A DNA stretch of 64,000 nt from Chitinophaga hostae. GTDB taxonomy: Bacteria > Bacteroidota > Bacteroidia > Chitinophagales > Chitinophagaceae. The DNA is taken from positions 434,001-498,000 of the forward strand of contig NZ_JAGTXB010000002.1 of the NCBI RefSeq assembly GCF_018224885.1. The letters are read 5' to 3'. How positions within the stretch are numbered: position 1 is the first letter of the stretch; each line of letters starts with the position of its first letter. The notes beneath the pieces were generated by a model. The model was not told where the DNA came from. It did no database searches and saw only the letters and a program-made list of their open reading frames with translations. Made by a program: the position numbers and the translations under genes. Shown here in pieces: positions 46,552 to 55,740 of this stretch.

Positions 46552-46971
46552 GAACGGTGTAAACCGGAAGAGGAAAGTGTAGTAAGCAGGCAGAAAGGAC
46601 TTCTGGCGCTCGTACTCACCGGTTTTGTTAACGGGAATATAAATGCTGCGAGCAGTATTATCTGCATCGAGGTAGGCAATACGCGTGGCAGTACTTACCT
46701 GTGGAGCGCTGGCAGAGAGGTACCAGCGTGTTTTACGGCGATGTTTGGTAATATGCCATACATCTGTTCCATCGTCGTCTGCCTCCAGGTGTACCGGAAT
46801 TTTATGAACGATGCGCAGCAGCTGATCCTGCTGTGATTGTTGTACGGTGATATCGTGCAACAGAAAATGGCGATGTGCTGCAAACGTGGGCAGGGCACCG
46901 GTTACCAGCTGCAAACATAGCAGGAAACAGACAGTTGCCCAGTGTTTTAATATGTGTACACGTTCGCTCAT
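46549..46971 (-). CDS. Small secreted protein of unknown function
   Basis: A 140-residue protein from ATG 46971. A hydrophobic N-terminal segment (WATVCFLLCLQLVTGALPTFAA) looks like a signal peptide; the rest is beta-rich and ends in Phe (FLFRFTPF), as outer-membrane proteins often do. No family recognised. It lies upstream of the efflux operon on the same strand. An exact -7 box 7 bp before the ATG implies an almost leaderless message. Confidence 0.6.
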   Translation of the reverse strand: MSERVHILKHWATVCFLLCLQLVTGALPTFAAHRHFLLHDITVQQSQQDQLLRIVHKIPVHLEADDDGTDVWHITKHRRKTRWYLSASAPQVSTATRIAYLDADNTARSIYIPVNKTGEYERQKSFLPAYYTFLFRFTPF

Positions 46972-46978
46972 CAAACCC

Positions 46979-46986
46979 CAAAATTA
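46979..46986 (-). promoter_or_regulatory. -7 box for the 46549-46971 gene (TAATTTTG)
   Basis: An exact TAnnTTTG match ending 7 bp before the ATG. No -33 TTG at normal spacing. Confidence 0.4.
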
Positions 46987-47093
46987 ATAGATTTTGTTTT
47001 ATTTGGAGGTTAGTTTATTGTAAAGGAAATATTTTTGGATGACCGGTAAATGAGGAACAGGCTTTTACATTTTTTTGTTGTGGTGGATAGCAC

Positions 47094-47130
47094 TAAAAAA
47101 GGCTGTCTCACTTTTAATGAAACAGCCTTA
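47094..47130 (-). terminator. Rho-independent terminator after hemL
   Basis: On the minus strand GGCTGTTTCA pairs with TGAGACAGCC (one mismatch), followed by six T. It closes the seven-gene hem operon. Confidence 0.8.
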
Positions 47131-47157
47131 CCACTCAGCACAGGATTGAATTGTTAA

Positions 47158-48444
47158 CTATTTGATCGCCTGCATGGCAGATTTCGCGGCAGCTATTGTT
47201 GCATCCAGGTCTTCGGTGGTGAGTGCATTACACATAAACCAGCTTTCGAAGGCTGAAGGAGGCAGGTATACACCGCGTTCCAGCATGGCATGGAAGAATC
47301 GTTTAAATAATTCATTGTTGGCAGCGGAAGCGGCGCTGAAATCCACGATCGGGTATTCTGTGAAATGTGCGCTCAGCATAGATCCCATCTGGTTAATGCT
47401 GTGTACGATGCCGGCTGCGCCAAATGCTTCTTTTAATCCGTTTACGAGGTAGCTGGCTTTTTCTTCCAGTTGCTGATAAATAACCGGGTTATCGTTCAGT
47501 GTTTGCAGCAGCGTGTAACCAGCTATCATGGCGATAGGGTTTCCGCTCAAAGTGCCTGCCTGGTATACCTTTCCGGCCGGGGCCAGGTTTTCCATGATTT
47601 CTTTCGGGCCTGCCACAGCACCTACAGGCATACCTGCGCCAATGATTTTACCAAAGGTCACCAGGTCGGCTTTGATACCCAGTAATTCCTGTGCGCCGCC
47701 GCGTGCGAGCCTGAAACCGGTCATCACCTCATCAAAAATGAGCAGGATATTATTAGCGTCACAAATTGCGCGCAGCCCTTCGAGGAAGCCTGGTTGTGGC
47801 AGGATGCAGCCCATATTACCGGCTACCGGTTCTATGATGATGGCGGCAATATCACCTCCATGTTCTGCTACCAGTTGTTCTACTGCGGGCAAGTTATTGT
47901 AGGGGGCAGTGAGGGTATCTTCCGCTACAGTAGCGGTAACACCTGGAACAGACTGTATGCCCAGGGTGGCTACGCCACTGCCGGCGCTTACCAGGAACGC
48001 ATCTGCGTGGCCATGATAGCAACCTTCAAATTTGATAAACTTATTACGTCCGGTATATCCTCTTGCCAGCCTGAGCGCTGTCATACAGGCTTCCGTGCCG
48101 GAGTTCACCATGCGTACCATATCAATATTAGGCACCATGGAAACTATGAGCGCTGCTATTTTTATTTCCAGTTCAGTGGGAGCACCAAAAGATGTGGAGT
48201 AAGCGGCATATTCCTGTATGGCCTTTATTACCGGCTCATAGGCATGGCCAAGGATCATAGGGCCCCAGGAGTTGATGTAATCAATGTACTGATTGCCATC
48301 TACATCGTACATGTAGGCGCCTTTGGCACGTTCCATAAATATGGGAGTGCCGCCTACACTTTTAAATGCGCGTACGGGAGAGTTAACACCGCCGGGAATT
48401 ACCTGCTTTGCTTTCCCGAATAACATTTCACTTTTGCTGTACAT
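47158..48444 (-). CDS. hemL: Glutamate-1-semialdehyde 2,1-aminomutase
   Basis: A 428-residue PLP enzyme that makes 5-aminolevulinate, step two of the C5 pathway. [15 protein letters not shown] is the family N-terminus, and [14 protein letters not shown] carries the PLP lysine. Start ATG 48444 ([14 protein letters not shown]) is preferred to the open frame from 48471. Last gene of the hem operon, before a terminator. Confidence 0.96.
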   Translation of the reverse strand: MYSKSEMLFGKAKQVIPGGVNSPVRAFKSVGGTPIFMERAKGAYMYDVDGNQYIDYINSWGPMILGHAYEPVIKAIQEYAAYSTSFGAPTELEIKIAALIVSMVPNIDMVRMVNSGTEACMTALRLARGYTGRNKFIKFEGCYHGHADAFLVSAGSGVATLGIQSVPGVTATVAEDTLTAPYNNLPAVEQLVAEHGGDIAAIIIEPVAGNMGCILPQPGFLEGLRAICDANNILLIFDEVMTGFRLARGGAQELLGIKADLVTFGKIIGAGMPVGAVAGPKEIMENLAPAGKVYQAGTLSGNPIAMIAGYTLLQTLNDNPVIYQQLEEKASYLVNGLKEAFGAAGIVHSINQMGSMLSAHFTEYPIVDFSAASAANNELFKRFFHAMLERGVYLPPSAFESWFMCNALTTEDLDATIAAAKSAMQAIK

Positions 48445-48480
48445 CTGTTGGTGGTTTATTATTTTACGCAAGATACTGAA

Positions 48481-49452
48481 TTATGCATTCAGCAGTTTTA
48501 CGGCATCTTTGGCGAAGTAGGTAGCAATCAGATCCGCGCCCGCACGTTTTATGCTGGTCATGCTTTCCAGTATGGCCTTGTTTTCATCGAGCCATCCTCT
48601 TTCTGCCGCCGCCTTGATCATTGCATATTCGCCGCTTACGTGGTATGCACTAACGGGAACGGTTGTACGGTCTTTAATAATGCGCATTATATCGAGGTAG
48701 GCCATCGCAGGTTTTACCATTACAATGTCTGCGCCTTCTTCAATATCTATCAATGTTTCCTTGATGGCTTCCCTTGAATTGGCGTAGTCCATCTGGTATG
48801 TTTTTTTATCGCCGAAGCCGGGAGCGGAATCCAGTGCATCGCGGAACGGGCCGTAAAAACAGGAGGCATATTTGGCGCTGTAGGCCATGATGCCTGTTTT
48901 GTCGAAGCCATTTTCTTCGAGAATATTACGGATAGCGAGAATACGGCCGTCCATCATATCGCTGGGCGCTACAAAATCGGCGCCTGCCTGTGCATGGCTG
49001 AGACTCATACGTGCCAGTACTTCCACGGTAGGATCGTTCACAATTTCTGTGCCGTCCACAATACCATCATGACCATAGGAAGAGTAAGGATCCAACGCTA
49101 CGTCGGTCATTATCACCATTTCAGGAATGGCATTTTTAATGCCGCGAATGGTGCGCTGCATCAGCCCGTCCGGGTTAACGGCTTCTGTTCCTTTGTTATC
49201 TTTTACGTTGTCCGGTGCTTTTACAAACAACAATACACTTTTAATACCCAGGCTCCAGAGTTCCCTGGCTTCTTTAATAGTAAGGTCAAGAGAGTATCTG
49301 AAATAACCTGGCATAGAGCTGATCTCTTCCTTCACATTTTCTCCTTCGGTAACAAATAACGGCGCTATAAAGTCGCTTGGTTTCAATATTGTTTCCGCCA
49401 CCATTGCACGAATGGCGGGAGATACCCTTAAAATTCTGTTTCTTCTGATCAT
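48481..49452 (-). CDS. hemB: Porphobilinogen synthase (Asp-type metal site)
   Basis: A 323-residue enzyme joining two 5-aminolevulinate molecules. Active lysines lie in MAYSAKYASCFYGPF and IVMVKPAMAYL. The metal loop reads DVALDPYSSYGHDGI: the three zinc cysteines of E. coli HemB are replaced, giving the Asp-type (Mg-stimulated) form. It is 20 bp after hemF. Confidence 0.96.
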   Translation of the reverse strand: MIRRNRILRVSPAIRAMVAETILKPSDFIAPLFVTEGENVKEEISSMPGYFRYSLDLTIKEARELWSLGIKSVLLFVKAPDNVKDNKGTEAVNPDGLMQRTIRGIKNAIPEMVIMTDVALDPYSSYGHDGIVDGTEIVNDPTVEVLARMSLSHAQAGADFVAPSDMMDGRILAIRNILEENGFDKTGIMAYSAKYASCFYGPFRDALDSAPGFGDKKTYQMDYANSREAIKETLIDIEEGADIVMVKPAMAYLDIMRIIKDRTTVPVSAYHVSGEYAMIKAAAERGWLDENKAILESMTSIKRAGADLIATYFAKDAVKLLNA

Positions 49453-49472
49453 CGTTATAAAAATTTATTGTT

Positions 49473-50393
49473 TTATATCGTTTGCTTAGTCCAGTCGCGT
49501 GGTTTCAAAAACTCCTGCAGCTGTGCTTCCGGGCTGCCCGGGGTGGTATGAAAATCGTACTCCCAGCGGGCTACCGGTGGCAGGCTCATGAGAATAGATT
49601 CGGTGCGGCCATTTGTTTTTAAACCAAAAAGTGTTCCTCTGTCGTGAATAAGATTGAACTCTACATAACGCCCACGTCTATACGCCTGCCAGCTTCTGTG
49701 GGCTTCTGTATAGGGTAGTTGCTTTGTTCTTTCCACAATCGGGAGGTATGCTTCCAGGAAGGCTTTGCCATTAGCGATGGAAAAAGCCAGCCGTTGTGCT
49801 GCGGTGGTATTTTCATCCGGGCGCAGGTAGTCGTAAAATATACCACCTATGCCGCGGGCTTCGTTGTTACGATGTTTATTCACAAAATACTCATCGCAGT
49901 GTTGTTTATATTTTGGATAAAGTTCTGCTCCGAATGGATCACAGGCATTTTTGAAGGTTGTATGAAAATGGATACCATCCTTTTCGTCGAGATAGTAGGG
50001 CGTAAGATCGGCTCCGCCGCCAAACCAGCTGTCTTTCAGTGTTCCATCGGCTTCATACAGTTCAAAATAGCGGAAGTTAGCATGTACGGTAGGAACAAAT
50101 GGATTCAGGGGATGAATCACCAGGGAGATGCCACAGGCCATAAACTGGCTGTTGGTAACACCAAACTGTTGTGCCATGGCTTCCGGCAGGTCGCCATGTA
50201 CGATAGAGGTGCTCACGCCTCCTTTTTCAAATACGTTGCCGTCGGCGATTACACGTGATTTGCCGCCGCCGCCGCCGGGCCTTTCCCAGAGATCTTCCCG
50301 GAAGGTAGCTTTGCCGTCTGCTTTTTCCAGGGCTGCACAGATGTCATCCTGCAAACCGTGGATAAACGTGATGAATTCGTTTTTAATGCTCAT
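49473..50393 (-). CDS. hemF: Oxygen-dependent coproporphyrinogen III oxidase
   Basis: A 306-residue enzyme that converts coproporphyrinogen III to protoporphyrinogen IX with O2. GGGGGKSRVI, HANFRYFEL, WWFGGGADLTPYY-like and RGIGGIFYDYL motifs are present. It points to aerobic heme synthesis. It follows hemE by 8 bp. Confidence 0.96.
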   Translation of the reverse strand: MSIKNEFITFIHGLQDDICAALEKADGKATFREDLWERPGGGGGKSRVIADGNVFEKGGVSTSIVHGDLPEAMAQQFGVTNSQFMACGISLVIHPLNPFVPTVHANFRYFELYEADGTLKDSWFGGGADLTPYYLDEKDGIHFHTTFKNACDPFGAELYPKYKQHCDEYFVNKHRNNEARGIGGIFYDYLRPDENTTAAQRLAFSIANGKAFLEAYLPIVERTKQLPYTEAHRSWQAYRRGRYVEFNLIHDRGTLFGLKTNGRTESILMSLPPVARWEYDFHTTPGSPEAQLQEFLKPRDWTKQTI

Positions 50394-50401
50394 GGTAAAA
50401 T

Positions 50402-51430
50402 TTATCCGTGTGCTTTAACTGTTTCTACAAATGCTTTGGCATGATCTACCGGTACATTCGGTAAAATACCGTGGCCCAGGTTAGCAATGTAACGTTGTCT
50501 GCCAAACCCTTTCAGCATTGCTTTCACCGCTTTTTCAATTTCAGGAATGGGAGCCAGCAGTTTGGCCGGATCAAAGTTTCCCTGCAGGGTGATGTTGCTG
50601 CCGGCAAATTGCCGTGCCAGTTCGGGTTTGATGCACCAGTCGATACCGAGGCCATGGGCGCCGGTAGCGGCCATATCTTCCAGCGCAAACCAGGCGCCTT
50701 TGGCAAATACGATGGTAGGGCAAACATCTTTCATCGCCGCTACGATCCGGCGGATATATTGCAAAGAAAATACTTCGAAATCCTGCGGACTGAGCAGGCC
50801 GCCCCATGAATCAAATACCTGTACGGTATCGGCTCCTGCGGCTACCTGTGCTTTCAGATAAGCGATCGTGGTATCGGTGATCATCTGCAACAGTTGATGC
50901 GCTACAGCAGGTTGTTGATAGCAGAATGCTTTTGCTTCATCAAAAGTTTTGGAACCCTTACCCTGTACCATGTAGCAGAGTAAAGTCCAGGGAGCGCCAC
51001 CAAAGCCAATCAGCGGCACGCGGCCATCGAGTGTTTTTTTGGTGAGCTTCAGCGCATCAAAAACATAGTGCAGTCTTTCCTGTACATCGGGAACGCATAA
51101 ACGTTGCAGGTCCTGCGCGGTTTTTACAGGTGCGGGTAACAGTGGGCCTATCTTTTCTACCAGCTGTACTTCCATGCCCATGGCTTGTGGTACAACGAGG
51201 ATATCGGAAAAAATAATGGCTGCATCAACACCTACCTGGTCTACCGGCATTACGGTTATTTCTGTAGCCAGTTCCGGATTTTCACAGCGTTCAAAAAAAG
51301 TATATTTATCACGCAGTTTGATATAATCCGGGAGATAGCGACCGGCCTGGCGCATCATCCATACGGGCGTGCGGGAAACAGTTTCACCTTTAAGGGCCTT
51401 CAGCAATAAGTCGTTCTTCAATGCGCTCAT
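50402..51430 (-). CDS. hemE: Uroporphyrinogen decarboxylase
   Basis: A 342-residue enzyme making coproporphyrinogen [18 protein letters not shown] is the substrate-binding signature, followed by [24 protein letters not shown] and [11 protein letters not shown]. It overlaps hemD by 4 bp. Confidence 0.96.
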   Translation of the reverse strand: MSALKNDLLLKALKGETVSRTPVWMMRQAGRYLPDYIKLRDKYTFFERCENPELATEITVMPVDQVGVDAAIIFSDILVVPQAMGMEVQLVEKIGPLLPAPVKTAQDLQRLCVPDVQERLHYVFDALKLTKKTLDGRVPLIGFGGAPWTLLCYMVQGKGSKTFDEAKAFCYQQPAVAHQLLQMITDTTIAYLKAQVAAGADTVQVFDSWGGLLSPQDFEVFSLQYIRRIVAAMKDVCPTIVFAKGAWFALEDMAATGAHGLGIDWCIKPELARQFAGSNITLQGNFDPAKLLAPIPEIEKAVKAMLKGFGRQRYIANLGHGILPNVPVDHAKAFVETVKAHG

Positions 51431-52209
51431 TCGTAGCAGTTAATGTTGTTAAAATAAAATATAGCTGTTTGCACCAGGGCATCTTCGCTGATGTTGGTGC
51501 TCATTATAATCTTGTTGTCGGTATATTCCCCGAGTGCTGTGGCTGTTGTTCGGCCAATGGCGAAGCAAACGGTTTTGCCGGGCAGCCTGTTGGTGGAAAG
51601 GTAACTTTTCACTGCGCTGGGGCTGAAAAAAAGTACGCCGTCATAATCTGTGGTAGTCACTTCCGGCGCCGGAATATTTTCATAGATCACAAATTCGTTG
51701 ACCCTGATACCTGCTTGCTTTAATGTGGAGGGCAATTCCTCCCGTCGCTGGTTGCCGCAATAGAAATTTACCTCGCTGATGTTGCCCAATGCAATGATGG
51801 CAGCAGCCAGCTCACTTCCATAGGGTGACGATGCCAGTATGTTGCAATCGGGGAATACTTCCCTGGCTTTTTGCAGGGTTTTGCCGGAGATGCAGCAGAT
51901 ATTGGCATGATCTCTAAGAAAAAATGTAAAGAGGCCGTTTTTGCGATCGCTGCCAATACTGAAATAGTGTTGTTCCAGTACATTGATGGCATTGGCGCTT
52001 GTAAAAACGGATACGTTGGGCGCCTGGAAAATATTGGAGGTATAGGTGTTGTTCCAACCTGGCGTAGTTCCTTTTAATGCGGGAAGTGTGACAGGTTTTA
52101 TCTGTATAAAATCTTTTACTTCTATGAGAATACCGTTTTCAGCAGCCACAGCAATGGAGCTGTCTGTCAGATGCCTGGTGCTTAATATGCGGTATTTATC
52201 ATTTGACAT
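51427..52209 (-). CDS. hemD: Uroporphyrinogen-III synthase
   Basis: A 260-residue two-domain enzyme that closes and inverts ring D. Sequence is poorly conserved in this family, but [16 protein letters not shown] and [11 protein letters not shown] fit, and its place between hemC (11-bp overlap) and hemE (4-bp overlap) settles the call. Confidence 0.9.
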   Translation of the reverse strand: MSNDKYRILSTRHLTDSSIAVAAENGILIEVKDFIQIKPVTLPALKGTTPGWNNTYTSNIFQAPNVSVFTSANAINVLEQHYFSIGSDRKNGLFTFFLRDHANICCISGKTLQKAREVFPDCNILASSPYGSELAAAIIALGNISEVNFYCGNQRREELPSTLKQAGIRVNEFVIYENIPAPEVTTTDYDGVLFFSPSAVKSYLSTNRLPGKTVCFAIGRTTATALGEYTDNKIIMSTNISEDALVQTAIFYFNNINCYE

Positions 52210-53119
52210 TTCTGATCTGTGCTACAATTTCAGCGCCGCCCTGCGCCATAATATCTTCTGCGGCTTCCTGTCCCAGGTGGTGTGCCTGTGCTGCCGGCAC
52301 TTCGCGGGAAACGCTGAAGAAGCCGGTGCCATCGAGGCTGCAAAGTTCGCCGCTAAAGTGTATGGTATTGTTTTGTATATAAGCATACGCGCTGATAGGT
52401 GTGGTGCAACCGCCCATCAGGGTACGTAAGAATTCGCGTTCTATGTGTGTGGCGAGGGCTGTTTCTTCATCATTGAAGGCCGCGCAGGCTTCTCTGCAAA
52501 AAGTATCGTCCTCCCGGCATACGGCCACTACAGCGCCTTGTGCGGGAGCGGGCAGCATCCAGTCGAGATCGATGGAGTTAGCGGGACGAATGTTGATGCG
52601 TTCAAGTCCGGCTACGGCGAAGATAGCGCCGTCCCAGTTTTCGCCTGCCAGCTTCTGCAAGCGGGTGTTTACGTTACCCCGCAGGTTATGCAGTTGGTGC
52701 TGCGGGTACCGGCGCAGCCATTGGGCTTTGCGGCGTACGCTGCTGGTGGCGATATTAGCGATATAACCCGGTTGTTCCAGGAAATCCGTTGATGTTTTGT
52801 ATACGAGTAAATCTTTTACCGGACCACGTTTGAGGATGGCGGCATGTACGATTTGTTTGGGTAATTGTGTAGGAACATCTTTGAAGGAGTGCACGGCAAT
52901 GTCTATACGATTATTGAGCAGTGCCAGATCCAGGCTTTTTGTGAAGATGCCCTGTACGCCTATTTCGTACAAAGGCGTGACCAGGTCTATATCGCCTTCA
53001 CTTTTGATGGGGACCAGTTCAGTGCGGTAGCCTTGTGCGGTGAGCAGATCATTTACCTGGTGTGCCTGCCATAAGGCCAGTTGACTTTCTCTTGTACCTA
53101 TCCTGATAACTTTATCCAT
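52199..53119 (-). CDS. hemC: Hydroxymethylbilane synthase
   Basis: A 306-residue porphobilinogen deaminase. RIGTRESQLALWQA is the family start, Asp81 lies in HSFKDVPT, and Cys238 (GGCTTPISAYA) anchors the dipyrromethane cofactor. It begins 3 bp after hemA. Confidence 0.96.
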   Translation of the reverse strand: MDKVIRIGTRESQLALWQAHQVNDLLTAQGYRTELVPIKSEGDIDLVTPLYEIGVQGIFTKSLDLALLNNRIDIAVHSFKDVPTQLPKQIVHAAILKRGPVKDLLVYKTSTDFLEQPGYIANIATSSVRRKAQWLRRYPQHQLHNLRGNVNTRLQKLAGENWDGAIFAVAGLERINIRPANSIDLDWMLPAPAQGAVVAVCREDDTFCREACAAFNDEETALATHIEREFLRTLMGGCTTPISAYAYIQNNTIHFSGELCSLDGTGFFSVSREVPAAQAHHLGQEAAEDIMAQGGAEIVAQIRNVK

Positions 53120-53122
53120 TTT

Positions 53123-54376
53123 CTATTCCTGGTTAACGCCGGTCTCAAAAATATCGTTGATCATGGCAATGTACTGGTCGCTCTTGTCGCTTTCCTTACG
53201 TACTTTACCTGCCATGAGATTAATCATTTTCTGTATGATGCGGGAGGATACCAGTTCAATGTCTTCCATTTTGTAGTGGCCTCCGTTTTTCTGCTGTAGT
53301 ATTTCGCGGGTGTGTATTTCCTGCAGTTTATCTTTCACTGCTTTCAATACTACTGCATGTTTGCGCATTTTATACCAGTAGAGAAATTCCTCCATGTGTT
53401 CGTCGATGATGGCAATTGCCTTCGGAACTTCGCCCAGCCTGTTTTGGAGGGTTTCGTCCTGCACTTTGGAAAGTTCGTCTACGTTCACCAACGTGATATG
53501 CGGAAGTTCTCCTACGGCGGCTTCTACGTTAAACGGAATGGAAAGATCTACAACCAGTTTGGGAGAGGCCTGTTGCAGGTGACTGGCCAGCACTGTTGGC
53601 TGTGGTGCGTTAGAGGCTACGAGGATTACATCGGCCTGCTGCATTTCGCTGACCATATTTTCGTAGGGCGCGTATTTCAACCCGTGTTGGGTGGCGAAAT
53701 CGGCGGCTACCTGCATGGTGCGGTTAATGAGGGTAATTTCTTTTACGCCGAGGTATTCGATCATGTTTTTGGAGGTGTTGCGACCTATTTTGCCTACACC
53801 CAGCAGCACGATCTTTTTATCTTTTATATCAGGGCAAATGCGTTCCAGCATCCTTACAGTGGCGAAAGCCACGGATACGGTGCCTTTGCTGAGGCCTGTT
53901 TCTGTTTTGATGAGTTTAGAAACCTGTAAAACGCTGTTCACGAGTCTTTCCAGGAAACTGCCCAGGCATTGGTGTGCCTTGGCAAATTTAGTTGCGTTGC
54001 GTATCTGACCTATGATTTCATAATCGCCGAGGATCTGGGAGTCCAGGCCGGTACCTACCTGGTACAGGTGCCTGATGGCTTCTTCTCCTGACTTGACATA
54101 GGCTAATTCTTCGAGCTGGCTTCTGTCGCCGTTTGATTCCCTGCATAGCAAGTCTATCAGCTGCCCGGGATTGGCGGCAAATCCGTATACCTCTGTTCTG
54201 TTACAGGTAGAGAGTACAAATAGATCATCTAATTGCACAGCCCTGGCATGCTCCAGGAGTAGTTGGTATTGAGCCGGATTGATGGCGTATAATCCCCTGA
54301 TAGCAGCGTCGGTTTTCTTATAGTTGATCCCAACAATATGAAAATTTGCTATTTCTTTTGAATGACTGACCTGCAT
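53123..54376 (-). CDS. hemA: Glutamyl-tRNA reductase
   Basis: A 417-residue enzyme that commits glutamyl-tRNA to tetrapyrroles. Nucleophile Cys58 lies in LSTCNRTEVYG; LLGVGKIGRNTSKNM is the NADPH site. First gene of the operon hemA-C-D-E-F-B-L. Start ATG 54376 (MQVSHSKEIANF) is chosen over 54427, which overlaps the promoter. Confidence 0.95.
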   Translation of the reverse strand: MQVSHSKEIANFHIVGINYKKTDAAIRGLYAINPAQYQLLLEHARAVQLDDLFVLSTCNRTEVYGFAANPGQLIDLLCRESNGDRSQLEELAYVKSGEEAIRHLYQVGTGLDSQILGDYEIIGQIRNATKFAKAHQCLGSFLERLVNSVLQVSKLIKTETGLSKGTVSVAFATVRMLERICPDIKDKKIVLLGVGKIGRNTSKNMIEYLGVKEITLINRTMQVAADFATQHGLKYAPYENMVSEMQQADVILVASNAPQPTVLASHLQQASPKLVVDLSIPFNVEAAVGELPHITLVNVDELSKVQDETLQNRLGEVPKAIAIIDEHMEEFLYWYKMRKHAVVLKAVKDKLQEIHTREILQQKNGGHYKMEDIELVSSRIIQKMINLMAGKVRKESDKSDQYIAMINDIFETGVNQE

Positions 54377-54399
54377 GTTCTTGTATAAGCTTCCGGTTG

Positions 54400-54407
54400 C
54401 AAAAGTA
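54400..54407 (-). promoter_or_regulatory. -7 box for the hemACDEFBL operon (TACTTTTG)
   Basis: An exact TAnnTTTG match on the minus strand, 23 bp upstream of hemA. TTTTG at 54425-54429 lies about 17 bp upstream, a possible -33 element. Confidence 0.55.
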
Positions 54408-54530
54408 CTTTCATACGTCCCAAACAAAAGGGTTTAGGCTGTCATTAGTGTGTCATTTCTACTACTGGTAAACAGTACGACGAAAAAATGATTTTTATCA
54501 GGTTTTATCTTTACAAAAAGATGACACTAC

Positions 54531-54659
54531 AGCAGGCAGAAAGCAGAAAGTAAAAGGCAGAAGGCGGTTGCAGCCTCATTATGGACTGCCTTTTGCTTTT
54601 GCTTTCTGCTTTTCATGAGCTGCTTTTTCCTTTCAGCTATTTGCTTTCTGCTTTTTCCT
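54531..54659. repeat. Intergenic palindrome, heptamer (GC-phased) class, in the divergent hem control region
   Basis: Left arm about 54531-54575 with word register at 54536, 54543, 54550, 54557 and 54564; right side about 54585-54659 with repeated TGCTTTY words, one of six bases. The right side is longer and contains an extra block after CATGAGC, so pairing is partial. It ends exactly where the hemH -7 box begins. Confidence 0.8.
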
Positions 54660-54667
54660 TAGCTTTG
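54660..54667 (+). promoter_or_regulatory. -7 box for hemH (TAGCTTTG)
   Basis: An exact TAnnTTTG match 16 bp before the hemH ATG, immediately following the palindrome. A TTTG in the repeat (54640-54643) lies 16 bp upstream. Confidence 0.55.
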
Positions 54668-54683
54668 CTGCAATTTATTCGAA

Positions 54684-55730
54684 ATGGTATCTAAATCTGA
54701 TGTTGGAATAGTATTGATGAACCTTGGATCGCCTGATTCTACCGCTGTGCCGGATGTAAAGCGTTATCTGATAGAGTTCCTGATGGACAAGCGTGTGATC
54801 GATTATCCATGGTTGTTCCGTAAGATATTAATTGAAGGTATCATTGTTCCAAAGCGTGCAGCGCAATCTGCCAAAGCTTACGCCTCCATCTGGTGGGAAG
54901 AAGGTTCACCGCTGGTAGCGCTGACAAAGCAGTTACAAATGGCTGTGCAGAACGATATGGAAATCCCGGTGGAGATAGCCATGCGCTATGGTAATCCACA
55001 TCCGGAAGTAGCCTTCAATAATCTGCTGAAACAAAACCCGGAGCTGAAAGAAGTGGTATTGCTCCCGCTGTATCCGCATTATGCGATGTCTTCTTATGAA
55101 ACCGCGGTGGAATACGCACAGGAGATTTACCGTAAAAAGAAATACAAATTCAAATTGTCCGTGGTACCGCCGTTTTACGACGAGCCCGAATATATAAATG
55201 CATTGACTGAAAGCATGCGTCCATACCTGCAACAGGATTATGACTACATATTATTCAGTTATCATGGTTTACCGGAAAGGCATATGCGTAAAGCAGATCC
55301 CACCGGTGCGCATTGTATGAAAGTGAATGACTGTTGTCATGTGAAATCACCTGCGCAGCCATACTGTTACCGTCATCAGATCACCGTTACCTCTGAACTC
55401 GTGGCGGAGAAACTGGGATTACCCCGTGAAAAATGGGGCATCTCTTTTCAGTCGCGACTGGGACGTGAGGAATGGTTAAAGCCGTATACGGCTGGTTTGC
55501 TGGAAACGTTGCCTGCAGAGGGTAAGAAAAAGCTGTTGATCGTTTGTCCTGCTTTTGTATCGGATTGCCTGGAAACCCTGGAGGAAATTGCGGTAGAAGG
55601 AAAGCATTCGTTTCTGAACAGTGGTGGAGAAACCTTTACAATGATTCCCTGTCTGAATATTCATCCTTTGTGGGTGAAGGCAGTGGTGAAATATTGTACA
55701 CAGCTGATAACACAAGAACAGGAAGCCTAA
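54684..55730 (+). CDS. hemH: Ferrochelatase
   Basis: A 348-residue enzyme that inserts iron into protoporphyrin IX. GIVLMNLGSPDS, PLYPHYAMSSYET, FSYHGLPERH (catalytic His) and SFQSRLGREEWLKPYT are intact. hemG follows 10 bp later. Confidence 0.96.
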   Translation: MVSKSDVGIVLMNLGSPDSTAVPDVKRYLIEFLMDKRVIDYPWLFRKILIEGIIVPKRAAQSAKAYASIWWEEGSPLVALTKQLQMAVQNDMEIPVEIAMRYGNPHPEVAFNNLLKQNPELKEVVLLPLYPHYAMSSYETAVEYAQEIYRKKKYKFKLSVVPPFYDEPEYINALTESMRPYLQQDYDYILFSYHGLPERHMRKADPTGAHCMKVNDCCHVKSPAQPYCYRHQITVTSELVAEKLGLPREKWGISFQSRLGREEWLKPYTAGLLETLPAEGKKKLLIVCPAFVSDCLETLEEIAVEGKHSFLNSGGETFTMIPCLNIHPLWVKAVVKYCTQLITQEQEA

Positions 55731-55740
55731 TTTTTTCCAT

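Noticed and set aside
46473-46679. Short minus-strand frame overlapping the small secreted gene
   Set aside because: It overlaps most of the 46549-46971 frame in a different phase, runs through the inverted repeat and has no promoter of its own.
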